A stretch of 64,000 nt of DNA from SIG299 sp045531955 (GCA_045531955.1 JAZSFC010000024.1:36378-100377), one strand, 5' to 3'. Positions 35,610 through 44,991 are shown, counted from the stretch's first letter. Made by a program: numbers and translations. Notes: generated from the letters alone by a model not told the origin.

Positions 35610-36277
35610 GTTTAAAACCTCCGAAGAGAAGCGATTTAAATAAGCCGTGGATGAAGAAGCCGGATCGAGCAATTAAAATTCATCCGGAATATCATTTGAT
35701 TGTGACGGAAGGAACCGACACAGAGCCTGCATATTTTGGGACAATCCAAGAGATTATCAATAAGGATTATCCGGAGAAAATACAATTAAAAGTATTTGGC
35801 ATGGGCGATAATACGGTAAGTTTGTTTGAAAAGGCAAAAAGATTGGCAAAAGATAATCCTAACGGATATCGCCATGTGTGGATTGTTTACGATACGGATG
35901 ATTTTCTGACAGAGCATATCGACCGAGTGGTACAGCTCTGTGTAGCACACAGTACGGACGAAATAGAATATCATGCGGTTTGGTCAAATCAATGCATAGA
36001 GCTTTGGTTTTTATTGCACTTTGGATTTATGCAGTCGGATATTCATAGAAGTGAGTACTGGCCGAAAATAACAGAATGCTTAAAGAAAATCGGTGCCGGA
36101 GAATATAAAAAGAATCGTACGGATATGTATCCTATCTTACGTCCATATATGAATACGGCAATTGCCAATGCCAAAAGTCTGGATGCGATTAATTATGGAA
36201 AAGCACCATCAAAGGCGGCACCGGGAACAAAGGTGTACGAGCTGGTGGAAAGGTTAAGGCCGTATTTGCCGGAATAG
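35606..36277 (+). CDS. RloB-family protein (Toprim-like effector)
   Basis: 223 residues from TTG 35606, placed 9 nt after GGAGG with its TTGA overlapping the ATPase stop; TTG 35600 is possible. RloB signature motifs are IVTEGTDTEPAYF, WIVYDTDDF and SNQCIELWFLLHF, giving the conserved Glu and Asp residues of a Toprim-like metal site. It is probably the nuclease-type effector held by the ATPase, as AriB is in PARIS (inference). The gene lies in the AT-rich island. Confidence 0.88.
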   Translation: MSLKPPKRSDLNKPWMKKPDRAIKIHPEYHLIVTEGTDTEPAYFGTIQEIINKDYPEKIQLKVFGMGDNTVSLFEKAKRLAKDNPNGYRHVWIVYDTDDFLTEHIDRVVQLCVAHSTDEIEYHAVWSNQCIELWFLLHFGFMQSDIHRSEYWPKITECLKKIGAGEYKKNRTDMYPILRPYMNTAIANAKSLDAINYGKAPSKAAPGTKVYELVERLRPYLPE

Positions 36278-36390
36278 CATGGAAAGGAGTGTTGAAAGGA
36301 GAATGTAGATATATACACTATAGTCAAGTAAGTAGACACGATTTATGAAAAAATGTTTAATAAAGGTGATCGCTTATTAGAAGAATTTGA

Positions 36391-36419
36391 TTGAAAGTAT
36401 TTGTTTAGTGGAATATAAT
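36391..36419 (+). promoter_or_regulatory. Promoter of AIPR gene
   Basis: TTGAAA (36391-36396) and a consensus TATAAT (36414-36419) are 17 nt apart, 138 nt before the AIPR start codon. The AIPR gene therefore need not depend on the RloA/RloB transcript. Confidence 0.7.
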
Positions 36420-36556
36420 AGAAAAGAAGTATTCTTTATATTTTGAAAGGATAATTGAATAAAAATTTAGTCTGGGGAAAAAAGGAGAAGACATGTCACA
36501 GAGTTTTTTCATACTTACAAACTAAACAGAAGAAAAGTGTAAAGGAGAAATGCAAA

Positions 36557-38341
36557 ATGGCACTAGGTAAAATATTAGAAGGAATGTTAAATGACTTTAG
36601 TAAAGATTACATTACTGATGAATTGGAACCAAATAAGGCATTTGAGTATTTGGTGAACTACTTGATTGTATCCAAATTTCATCCAGATGCATTTAGTGGG
36701 GATAAAGGAGATTTGGAGCGGCTTGTGGTAGACGAAAAGAGTCAATTTGGATTAGATGCGATAGCTTTTATTGTTAATGGTAATTTGGTGTTGAGTAAAG
36801 AAGATATTAAAACATATGCAAAATCAAAGCAACTTGATGTAGATATCATATTCATACAAACAAAAACGGAAGAAAAGTGTGATACTGGTGATCTTTTGAA
36901 AACGATACAAGCCGCAAAGACTTTTTTTGAAGATTTTGAATCAGTATCTGAAAAAAATTCAAATATATTAAATGCAAAAGAGATTTATGATGAGATATTT
37001 AAATATGAAAATTATAGATATTGCACTAGTAAGTCGCCTAAATGCTATATTTATTATGTTACAGTGGCATCAGGGTGGGATGAAAAATTAGTAAAGACAA
37101 TCTGCCAATCTTCAGTTTCAGATATGAAAATTGTATTGAAAGATATTAAGGAATTTGAGATAGAAGTATTAGGAAGAAATTACATAATGGATTCTTACAA
37201 TGAAATTAAAAATAGTGTTACGGCAAAAGTTAGTTTAAAGAATTGTGTTACTTTAGAAAAGATTAGTGGAGTTAAAGAAGCATATATTGGATACCTTACA
37301 GGTGAGGATTATTTGAGTATTATCTGTGATTCAAATGGTGATATTCGAAGACGCATTTTTTATGAAAATGTTAGAGATTATCAAGGTGAGAAGAATAGTG
37401 TAAATTCAGAAATCAGATATACAATTTCTCAAGAGTCATTACAAGATAAATTTGTGTTACTAAATAATGGTGTAACTATTATTACTAAGTCAGTTGTTTC
37501 GCTTGGGGCAAATTCATATGAGTTATCAGATTTTCAAATTGTTAATGGATGCCAGACGAGTAATGAAATATACAATTGTAAAAAATCTGCAAAGAATATA
37601 TTTGTTCCGGTTAAAATCATATATACTACAGATTTAGATTTGATAAGTAATATTGTTAAATCTACAAATCGTCAAAGCCCTGTTCCAGAGGAGGCATTTG
37701 TTTCATTAACAAAGTTTCACAAGGAATTGCAAATGCTTTTTGATGAGTATTCTAAAGAGATGCCAATAGAAATGTTTTATGAACGAAGATCGGGAGAAGA
37801 AATAGATATTAAGAATCAAAATGGTGACTATCAGATTGTTACTTTGCATGGATTAATTAGAGCATATGTGAGTGTATATCATGAAACACCATATATTGTT
37901 CATGGGACAAATCCGGCAAATATTTTGAGAAATAATTCTGAAAAGTTGTTTTGTCAAGAGCATAAACCTGATATGTATTATATCGCTTCTTATTTGTTTG
38001 TTAAGTTTGTGTCTATGCAAAAAGAAAAAAAGTTTTCTGGTCATGATTATACTCTAAGATATTATATAATAATGGTTGCTCGTATGCTTATGGTGAAAAA
38101 GGTGGAAGTTCCCGAAGTTAGTAGTAAAGAAATGAAGACAGAAATAAACATAATAATTCAGTTGCTTAAGAACGGAGCAGATTCCTTTTTTTTAGAGGCT
38201 AAAGAAATTATTAAAACGGTACTGACAAAAGATGTGTATAGGGGAAGAGATCGACGTGATATTATAAGAACTGCCGATTTTACGCGTAGTGTTAAATCGG
38301 CGGTTACAGAGAAGCTGTTGGAGAATAAGAGTCTAATGTAG
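36557..38341 (+). CDS. AIPR-family abortive infection protein
   Basis: 594 residues from the ATG after AAAGGAG (9-13 nt); an in-frame extension to 36455 lacks a site. AIPR hallmarks are LLNNGVTIITKSV, DFQIVNGCQTSNEIYN and IVKSTNRQSPVPEEAF. The N-terminal region includes FGLDAIAFIVNGNLV and DIIFIQTKTEEK, a PD-(D/E)XK-like pattern (D...QxK). AIPR proteins are linked to abortive phage resistance. The gene is strikingly AT-rich compared with the flanks, a sign of transfer. Confidence 0.88.
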   Translation: MALGKILEGMLNDFSKDYITDELEPNKAFEYLVNYLIVSKFHPDAFSGDKGDLERLVVDEKSQFGLDAIAFIVNGNLVLSKEDIKTYAKSKQLDVDIIFIQTKTEEKCDTGDLLKTIQAAKTFFEDFESVSEKNSNILNAKEIYDEIFKYENYRYCTSKSPKCYIYYVTVASGWDEKLVKTICQSSVSDMKIVLKDIKEFEIEVLGRNYIMDSYNEIKNSVTAKVSLKNCVTLEKISGVKEAYIGYLTGEDYLSIICDSNGDIRRRIFYENVRDYQGEKNSVNSEIRYTISQESLQDKFVLLNNGVTIITKSVVSLGANSYELSDFQIVNGCQTSNEIYNCKKSAKNIFVPVKIIYTTDLDLISNIVKSTNRQSPVPEEAFVSLTKFHKELQMLFDEYSKEMPIEMFYERRSGEEIDIKNQNGDYQIVTLHGLIRAYVSVYHETPYIVHGTNPANILRNNSEKLFCQEHKPDMYYIASYLFVKFVSMQKEKKFSGHDYTLRYYIIMVARMLMVKKVEVPEVSSKEMKTEINIIIQLLKNGADSFFLEAKEIIKTVLTKDVYRGRDRRDIIRTADFTRSVKSAVTEKLLENKSLM

Positions 38342-38361
38342 GATTGGATGACGTACAATAA

Positions 38362-38585
38362 GTTTTTGAAAAAAGGTTCGCAGATTACAGATACGGACAT
38401 TCTGTTTACCAACATTCCGCTCCAGTTTTTTTCAACGAAATCGAAATAAAAAGGGAGATAAATCTCTTTGACGAGTTTATGATCATCGTCAGAGATAAAA
38501 GACTTAAAACGATAGTATTGGAAAATGTAAGTGCTCTACCGTTGTATAGGGAAGGACGGACGTTTAAAGCGTGTGTAAGGTTATG
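38362..38585 (+). pseudogene. Possible gene remnant without start codon
   Basis: A frame open from 38362 to a TGA ending at 38585 would encode about 74 residues with coding-like segments such as FFNEIEIKREINLFDEF and VLENVSALPLYREGRTF. The only ATG in frame is at 38479, without a ribosome site. I recognise no family. It lies between the AIPR gene and the phosphatase leader, where debris from insertion of the island would be expected. Confidence 0.3.
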
Positions 38586-38608
38586 AATGACGCCGGATAC
38601 ATAGTAGC

Positions 38609-38720
38609 AAAGAAAAGGTTTGAAACCCTTGAAAATACAAGGTTATACCAAGATATAAGGAGATATACCAAGATATGTTTAAAATATTATTCGTTTGCCA
38701 TGGCAATATCTGCCGTTCCA
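38609..38720 (+). repeat. Right copy of the island-flanking duplication
   Basis: This is the intact counterpart of 33938-34053. It contains the leader inverted repeat around CCTTGAAAATACAAGG, the ribosome site and the first ~15 codons of the phosphatase. The two copies are in direct orientation, about 4.67 kb apart, and bracket the RloA/RloB/AIPR genes. Confidence 0.75.
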
Positions 38721-39136
38721 CTATGGCGGAGAGTGTGATGACACACTTGGTGCGTGAGGCTCACTTAGAGCATTTATTTGAAATTAATTCCGCGGCGACC
38801 AGCCGTGAGGAAATCGGCAATTCGCCCCATTACGGTACGGTGAATGAGCTGCGGTACCGGGGGGTGCCGGTGGTGCCGCATCGGGCGGTGCAGATGACAA
38901 AGGCGGATTATGAATACTATGATTATCTCATTGGGATGGATACGGCGAATATCCGCAATATGAACCGGATTGCGGACGGCGACCCGGAAGGGAAGATTTA
39001 TAAGCTTTTGTCCTTTGCGGGAGAGAGCTTTGATGTGGCGGACCCGTGGTATACCGGTGATTTTGCTACGACATATCGTGATGTGGTTAAAGGCTGTCAG
39101 GCGCTTTTGAAATTATTGACCGAAAAAGCAAAATAA
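38675..39136 (+). CDS. Low-molecular-weight protein tyrosine phosphatase
   Basis: This 153-residue protein has the complete P-loop VCHGNICRSTMAE (C-x5-R) near the N-terminus and the general acid region VADPWYTGDF. It has the size and fold of LMW-PTPs such as Wzb or YwlE, which dephosphorylate tyrosine or arginine residues. The first codons and leader are duplicated in decayed form at 33938-34053, suggesting that an element inserted at the start of this gene and restored it. Confidence 0.93.
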   Translation: MFKILFVCHGNICRSTMAESVMTHLVREAHLEHLFEINSAATSREEIGNSPHYGTVNELRYRGVPVVPHRAVQMTKADYEYYDYLIGMDTANIRNMNRIADGDPEGKIYKLLSFAGESFDVADPWYTGDFATTYRDVVKGCQALLKLLTEKAK

Positions 39137-39216
39137 CGTGAAAAACAGACAAACAAAACAATTTAGACGACTAAGACAGTTCGGAGTAAGGGAACAGATA
39201 GAAAGGGAGTAACGAC

Positions 39217-40245
39217 ATGATTTGTAAGAAGTGCGGAAATCATATTTCGAAAGGGGAACGCTTTTGCGGAAAGTGCGGAAGCGGTATCGGAATGAATGAT
39301 ACGGTGTATCGTGTGGTTTGCGAGGTAAAGAAGGCGGTTACCGGTAAGGACGACTGTATCAAAAAAGCGTTAGCGGCGATTTTGGCCGGCGGTCATATTT
39401 TGATTGAGGATGTACCGGGTGTGGGAAAGACAACCCTTGTGATGGCATTTTCCAAGGCCCTTTCTTTGGATACTCGCCGGATGCAGTTTACCCCGGATGT
39501 TATGCCGGCGGATATTTTGGGATTTAATATGTACCGGAAGGAAACCGGAAGGTTTGAATATTATCCGGGTGCCATTATGTGTAATTTGTTCCTTGCAGAT
39601 GAAATCAACCGTACTTCTCCGAAGACCCAGTCGGCACTTTTGGAGGTTATGGAGGAAGGCATGGTGACGGTAGATGGAGAAAGCCGTAAGGTGCCGGAGC
39701 CGTTTGTGGTAATGGCGACCCAGAACCCGAAGGGGAGTGCCGGAACCCAGCTGTTGCCGGAGTCCCAGCTGGACCGTTTTATGATTTGTATGAGTATGGG
39801 ATATCCGGATCTTTATGATGAAGTGGAGATTTTAAAGGGAAAAAGCGGTGCGGTAGACAGCAAGGTACTTCCGGTGGTGGACAGAGAACAGCTGCTTGCT
39901 ATTAAGGAGCAGGTGGACGAGGTACAGGTCAGCAATCCGGTGTATGCCTATGTTGCATCCTTGTCAAAGGCCACAAGAGAGCATGCCTATATCGATTTGG
40001 GACTCAGTCCCCGCGGTTCCATTGCGGCGGTACGCATGGCAAAGGCATGGGCCTATCTGGAAGGCAGGGATTATGTACTGCCGGAGGATGTGGTAAGCAT
40101 TTTTCTTGATATCGCAAAGCACAGGATTGTGTTAAATACAAAGGCCCGTGTGGCCCGTGTGACCGAGGCGGCGGTATTGGAGGAGGTTTTGGCGCAGACA
40201 AAACAACCGGCATCTTACATGAAGAAGGATGAGTATCGTGGGTAG
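39217..40245 (+). CDS. MoxR-family AAA ATPase with N-terminal zinc ribbon
   Basis: This 342-residue protein has a zinc ribbon at residues 1-25 (CKKCGNHISKGERFCGKCG) preceding a MoxR AAA+ core. The core has Walker A VPGVGKTT, Walker B FLADEINRTSPKTQ, sensor 1 MATQNP and the C-terminal lid. MoxR ATPases act as chaperones that load metals or assemble complexes with their DUF58 partner. It overlaps the DUF58 gene by 17 nt and heads the MoxR-DUF58-transglutaminase cluster. Confidence 0.92.
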   Translation: MICKKCGNHISKGERFCGKCGSGIGMNDTVYRVVCEVKKAVTGKDDCIKKALAAILAGGHILIEDVPGVGKTTLVMAFSKALSLDTRRMQFTPDVMPADILGFNMYRKETGRFEYYPGAIMCNLFLADEINRTSPKTQSALLEVMEEGMVTVDGESRKVPEPFVVMATQNPKGSAGTQLLPESQLDRFMICMSMGYPDLYDEVEILKGKSGAVDSKVLPVVDREQLLAIKEQVDEVQVSNPVYAYVASLSKATREHAYIDLGLSPRGSIAAVRMAKAWAYLEGRDYVLPEDVVSIFLDIAKHRIVLNTKARVARVTEAAVLEEVLAQTKQPASYMKKDEYRG

Positions 40246-41338
40246 TTTTATTTTATTGGGCGGAAGTATCCTGGTAACGGGGTACTTTGCTATGATGTAT
40301 GAGAGTGCGGAGTTTATGTTACTTGTGTATCTACAGGCAGCACTTTTTGTGCTGTCCTTTTTTACGGTTTTGTTCCGAAAGTGTACGATTCGTGCGGAAC
40401 TGGATGTGCCGGTGGGCATTGCGGAGCCGGAGAAGGAAAATCTGGTGAAGCTCATTGTCACCAACCGGGGCTTTTTGCCGCTGGCGCGGTTGGAAGCATT
40501 GATAACCGTAGAGGATGTTTGTACGGGACGGGTGACGAAGGAGTGGATGAAGGTATCTTCCGTACTTCGGGGAGAGAGTACCTTTGTGCGATCGGTGGCG
40601 TTTTCCGGTACCGGAACCTACCGGGTGAGGTTAAGGAAGCTTAAGGTGTATGATTTCACCGGATTGTTTTACGGAAAACGTAAGGCGCAGGGAGAAAAGA
40701 AGGTACTGGTTATGCCGAGGCTTCATGAGATTCCGGTACGGCTGGGTATGACGGTGCGGAATTTCTTCGGAGAGGCGGATGTGTACGATGAGGAGGCGCC
40801 GGGACACGACAACAGTGAGTTGTTTGATGTGAGAGAATACCGGGCGGGAGACCGTCTGCAAAATATTCACTGGAAGCTGACGGCAAAGCAGGAGGAGCTG
40901 ATGGTGAAGGAGCATTCTCTTCCGAAGGCATGTCCGGTAGTGCTGCTTCTTGATGTGCATCCGTCAAAACGAAAGAAGCACCGGGAACGGATGCTTCCGT
41001 ATTTGGAGGCGGCCGCCAGTCTGGTGTTTTCCCTGACCGATGTAGGCTGTCCCCATTATGTGGTTTGGTATGACGAGGCGATGCAGGATATTGTCCGTCT
41101 CCGGGTAGACAACGAAGAAGGCCTGTTTTACTTTTTGGGAATGTTAATGGAAATTGACTGGAAAACGCCGAAAGAAGACATCGGGTTCCGGTATCGTGAG
41201 AAGTATAAAAGAGAACCGTATGTCCATGCGTTGTCTTTAGATGAGGCATTGGTGTTAAAAAAGAACGGGGAAGTGCTGGCGCAGTTTTCCGAAAAGGAGA
41301 TAGAACTGTCGCTTACGCAAGTTGAGTTAGTTTTATAG
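40229..41338 (+). CDS. DUF58 domain protein
   Basis: This 369-residue protein has two N-terminal membrane spans (FILLGGSILVTGYFAMMY and FMLLVYLQAALFVLSFF), then a soluble region. The DUF58 core is DVREYRAGDRLQNIHWKLTAKQEELMVKE, followed by a vWA-like VVLLLDVHPS. The start at 40229 overlaps the MoxR gene; GTG 40238 is an alternative. It is the usual membrane partner of MoxR, with a suspected role in envelope protein maturation. Confidence 0.9.
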   Translation: MSIVGSFILLGGSILVTGYFAMMYESAEFMLLVYLQAALFVLSFFTVLFRKCTIRAELDVPVGIAEPEKENLVKLIVTNRGFLPLARLEALITVEDVCTGRVTKEWMKVSSVLRGESTFVRSVAFSGTGTYRVRLRKLKVYDFTGLFYGKRKAQGEKKVLVMPRLHEIPVRLGMTVRNFFGEADVYDEEAPGHDNSELFDVREYRAGDRLQNIHWKLTAKQEELMVKEHSLPKACPVVLLLDVHPSKRKKHRERMLPYLEAAASLVFSLTDVGCPHYVVWYDEAMQDIVRLRVDNEEGLFYFLGMLMEIDWKTPKEDIGFRYREKYKREPYVHALSLDEALVLKKNGEVLAQFSEKEIELSLTQVELVL

Positions 41339-41348
41339 AAAAGGGCGG

Positions 41349-44075
41349 ATGGAAATGAAACGAAAGCGCAAAATTCGATGGGGAACCCCTGTGGTCGTAA
41401 AACAATTTCATACGTCCGGTCTCGGAACGGAACGCTCTTTGCCGGGAGAGTTTTCCCTGTTTTTGTTGTGCACGCTGTTATGGTTCGGAGCTGCCTTCGG
41501 GATGCTTCAGGGAATGTTTGAGTGGGAGCTTTTCAACGAAGGAATGCTGTTTCGAATCTTTTTTATTACCATTGTTACTGTCGCTTTGACGGAGGCTGCC
41601 TCTTTGCTGAAGCCACGGTTTTCGTGGGCGGCAACGGTAGGAATTCCGGTGGTGGGAATGTCCGGAGTGCTGTTTTATTTGTTTCGTACAAAGCAGGGAG
41701 AACGGGTTCTGTCCGGCTTGCAGGCGGTGGCATATGAGTATGTGGGAGAGTGGAATACCTACTTTAAGACGTCGTTATCCCTTGCGGGAGGAGATATGTT
41801 TTTGCGGGAGGAGGCACTGGGCTTTGTGCTTTCCGTGCTTTGCTTTTTATTGGTTTGGTACGGGCGCATCAGAAAGAAATCCGGTGCGGTGGCAGTGGTG
41901 CCGTTTCTTGCCCTTGTTGCCGGCCTTTTGGTAGGAAAGACGCCGTCGGGCCTTTGCCTGTTTGTAGCGGTAGGAACGGTGTTTATGGCAAATGCCGCAG
42001 CCTTTCAAAGACCGGCGTTTTTGTCGGCACCGGATAAGTATGGCAGGGAATCCGGTTGGTTAAAGCAGGTTTTGTGGGTGCCGGTGGCTGTGGGGCTTTT
42101 GGTGCTTTGCGTGGTGATTAAGACTGCAGGAAGTGACTCAGCAGAGAAGCAGGTAGTGAGCGGAAAAGAAAGACTCCTGCAAAAGCAGAACGAGCTGATA
42201 AAGTCGGTGACCGAATGGGAAGGCTGGCGGGAGTTCCGCGTGGATAAGGCAATCGAAAAGTGGGTGGACGAGTTTTTACACAAGCGGGATATTGAAGTGG
42301 AGAACCGGCCGGAAGCCAATTTTGCCCGTTTGGATAACGAAAAGCCGGAATACGAAGAAGTTGCGGTGTTAAAGGTGGCGCTTGAAAAGAATCCGACCTT
42401 TGGTTCGTATTTGGTGGGATTTTATGCGGATACCTATGAAGACGGTGTTTGGGATACGGATGTGGAAACCTTTCAAAAGGAGTGCGAGAAGGCAGGATTT
42501 AAACCGGAAACGGTTTCAGACGGTCTGCTTACCCTGGCGCCGGACCGGATCGCACAATATTTTGAAAAGGAATCGCTGGAGCAGTTAAAAAGCCGGAATA
42601 TTAACGGCTGGATGTACCATGCGAAGGCAAACCGGATTAAGGCATATCTCCCGTATTTTGCCAAGACAACGGCAGAGGGAATACGAACGGAGGGCGACAG
42701 CCGGTATATCAAAGAAAAAAAGGTAACGAAGTTCCCATTCTTGATTTGGAATTACGACGTAGAGGATTTGATAAAAGTTCTGTTCCGGGGAGGAGAAACA
42801 AAAAAAGTATGGGAGAAAGAGTCTTGGGAGCTTTGGTATGAATCATATGTGGCAGAGCATTATCTGGAGTGTCCGGCGGGCATGCCGGAAGTGAAAAAGG
42901 TGGCGGAGGAGATTCGCACCTATGAACGGGATTTTTTCAGCATTGAAGGAAAAGAGTCAGTGAATTTTTACCGTATCAATAAAGCCTATCAGGTAGCGGA
43001 CTGGATGCGCCGGAATACGGTGTACAGTCTGGAGTTACCAAAGCTTCCGAAGGGGAGTGATGTGGTAGAGTTTTTTCTTGGCACAAGCAGACAAGGGTAT
43101 TGTATGCACTATGCAAGTGCGTCGGCGCTGATTTTACGGGAACTGGGCGTGCCGGCACGGTATGTATCCGGTTATGTGGTAGGAAATTACAAGAAGAGCG
43201 AAGTAAGCGGTATGTACGAAGCGACGGTTTTGGACAGTTATGCCCATGCCTGGGTGGAAATCTATCTGGAGGGAATCGGCTGGATTCCGGTGGAGGTGAC
43301 CAACGGATACAGCGTGAGTCCGGCCGGAGAAGTGACCTACCGGCCGACGGAAAACGGAAGCTATCAGATGGTGAAGGAGAACTGGCCGGAGGATAAAGCC
43401 GGTTCGGAGCATTCTTTCTCCTGGGCAACCACGAGGCCGTTTACCACGCCGGTACCGACCGCGACACCGGCGCCGACCGACGTACCGGAGATGCCGGAAG
43501 GAGACGGTATACCGCCGTCGGAGGATACCGGAAACGAAAGTAGCGAGTCGCAGACCGGTGGTGCGGAAGCACCGGAATCGGCGGAGGAGGATCGGAAACC
43601 GGGAGCTACGGAGGAGGATGCGCAGAAGGAGAAAGAAAAAAAGCTGGATTTGAACGTGAATCCTGTAATTCTGCTGTTTGCATTGCCTGCTATCGGGTTT
43701 ATTCTCGGTGTGGCGGTACCGATAGTAAGGATGTACCGGAAGACCGCAAGCAGACTGGACGAAAGAGCGATACAAAAGAAAATAAGGAGGTTTGGAAACC
43801 GACAGAAAATAAAACTTTTGAATCGGAGATTGTACCGGAAGCTACGTGGAAAAGGAAAGATATATAAGCGTTTCCTACGGGATGAAGAGTACGACGATGT
43901 ACTTCGAGGCTACAGTGCGGTGGTGCGTCGGGAAGAGAGGGAACGGTATATGCATCTGGTAAAGGCAGCGGCGTTTTCCTATAACGAGTTTTCCGATGAG
44001 GAGGTAGAGTTCTGTAAGCGGGTATATCACAGAGTGCTGTATGAGAAGAGGAAGGAAGATGAGGATAGAATATAA
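41349..44075 (+). CDS. TgpA-like membrane transglutaminase-domain protein
   Basis: This 908-residue protein has several N-terminal membrane spans (about 40-250) and a large extracellular region. The transglutaminase-like core has the catalytic Cys in RQGYCMHYASASALILREL and the His in SYAHAWVEIYLEG. The position of the usual third Asp reads WIPVEVT (Glu). A Thr/Pro/Glu-rich linker, one more membrane span (VILLFALPAIGFILGVAVPI) and a basic cytoplasmic tail follow. With MoxR and DUF58 it forms the common envelope cluster; the substrate is unknown. Confidence 0.9.
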   Translation: MEMKRKRKIRWGTPVVVKQFHTSGLGTERSLPGEFSLFLLCTLLWFGAAFGMLQGMFEWELFNEGMLFRIFFITIVTVALTEAASLLKPRFSWAATVGIPVVGMSGVLFYLFRTKQGERVLSGLQAVAYEYVGEWNTYFKTSLSLAGGDMFLREEALGFVLSVLCFLLVWYGRIRKKSGAVAVVPFLALVAGLLVGKTPSGLCLFVAVGTVFMANAAAFQRPAFLSAPDKYGRESGWLKQVLWVPVAVGLLVLCVVIKTAGSDSAEKQVVSGKERLLQKQNELIKSVTEWEGWREFRVDKAIEKWVDEFLHKRDIEVENRPEANFARLDNEKPEYEEVAVLKVALEKNPTFGSYLVGFYADTYEDGVWDTDVETFQKECEKAGFKPETVSDGLLTLAPDRIAQYFEKESLEQLKSRNINGWMYHAKANRIKAYLPYFAKTTAEGIRTEGDSRYIKEKKVTKFPFLIWNYDVEDLIKVLFRGGETKKVWEKESWELWYESYVAEHYLECPAGMPEVKKVAEEIRTYERDFFSIEGKESVNFYRINKAYQVADWMRRNTVYSLELPKLPKGSDVVEFFLGTSRQGYCMHYASASALILRELGVPARYVSGYVVGNYKKSEVSGMYEATVLDSYAHAWVEIYLEGIGWIPVEVTNGYSVSPAGEVTYRPTENGSYQMVKENWPEDKAGSEHSFSWATTRPFTTPVPTATPAPTDVPEMPEGDGIPPSEDTGNESSESQTGGAEAPESAEEDRKPGATEEDAQKEKEKKLDLNVNPVILLFALPAIGFILGVAVPIVRMYRKTASRLDERAIQKKIRRFGNRQKIKLLNRRLYRKLRGKGKIYKRFLRDEEYDDVLRGYSAVVRREERERYMHLVKAAAFSYNEFSDEEVEFCKRVYHRVLYEKRKEDEDRI

Positions 44076-44088
44076 GTAGATTCTTACG

Positions 44089-44115
44089 GGCGCAGGAAAA
44101 TCCTGCGCCTTTTTC
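44089..44115 (+). terminator. Rho-independent terminator
   Basis: A 9-bp perfect stem GGCGCAGGA / TCCTGCGCC with a 3-nt loop and TTTTT closes the MoxR-DUF58-transglutaminase operon. Confidence 0.9.
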
Positions 44116-44230
44116 CATACATCTCCTATGTACCTTTCCTGTTGTTTGTGTTAGGATATCGGTGTGGCGGGGGACCCGTGCCATATAGGGGAAATGTGTA
44201 ACAGGATGGTGAGGAAGAAAGGAGAAACGT

Positions 44231-44962
44231 ATGAGAAAGGTAAGCGTATGTGCAATTGCGGCAGCGCTGTTAATTGCAACAGGAGGTGTATCGGAAGCAC
44301 AGGCAGCGGTGATTCCGGTAAACGGAACAAATTTAAACTGCGGTACGGTAGAGGAATTGAAAGACAAGTTACAGCAGATGAACGGATGCGATAATATTCG
44401 GGAATTGCTTTCCATGTTGGGATGCAACAATTTACCGGAGGTTGAAAGACCGGAGCAGCCGGAGGCACCGGAAGGGAATGTACCGGAGCAGCCGGGTACG
44501 CCGGATGTGAATGTGCCGAATCTACCGGTTGTACCGGAAGCACCGGAAGAAACACCTGAGGTAAGCCCGGAAGTACAGAACCAGGCTTATATTTACGGCA
44601 TGCGGATTACGGAGCTTGTAAATGAGCACCGCGCGGCAGCGGGAGTGGCTCCTGTAAAGTATTCCGCGAAGATAAGCGAAGCGGCGCAGGTACGTGCCGT
44701 AGAGATTGAGAAGTCGTTTTCTCACACTCGTCCGGATGGAAGATATTTTTCCACCGTGTTTGCGGAGCATGGAATTTCTTACCGGTATTCCGGTGAGAAT
44801 ATTGCCTGGGGACAGAAGTCGCCGGAGGAAGTAGTGACCGCATGGATGAATTCTGCCGGACACCGAGCAAATATCCTGAACGAAAAGTTTACGGAGCTCG
44901 GTGTCGGCTACCGGCAGAATGCCAGAGGAGTAAACTATTTTACCCAGTTGTTTATTTACTAA
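44231..44962 (+). CDS. Secreted CAP (SCP/PR-1) domain protein
   Basis: This 243-residue protein has a signal peptide (RKVSVCAIAAALLIATGG, cleavage near EAQA), then a short helical part and a Pro/Glu-rich linker (about 75-115). The C-terminal CAP domain has LVNEHRAAAGVAPVKYS, SFSHTRPDG, GENIAWG and WMNSAGHRANIL. The conserved His and Glu of the CAP cavity are present. Bacterial CAP proteins are extracellular and mostly uncharacterised. The start follows AAAGGAG. Confidence 0.9.
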   Translation: MRKVSVCAIAAALLIATGGVSEAQAAVIPVNGTNLNCGTVEELKDKLQQMNGCDNIRELLSMLGCNNLPEVERPEQPEAPEGNVPEQPGTPDVNVPNLPVVPEAPEETPEVSPEVQNQAYIYGMRITELVNEHRAAAGVAPVKYSAKISEAAQVRAVEIEKSFSHTRPDGRYFSTVFAEHGISYRYSGENIAWGQKSPEEVVTAWMNSAGHRANILNEKFTELGVGYRQNARGVNYFTQLFIY

Positions 44963-44991
44963 AAGAAGAATCGGATTCATAGAAGAATCAC

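Noticed and set aside
36320..36355. Sequence ACTATAGTCAAGTAAGTAGACAC resembling an IS end
   Set aside because: No second end, transposase fragment or target duplication is visible, so it is not called as a mobile element.
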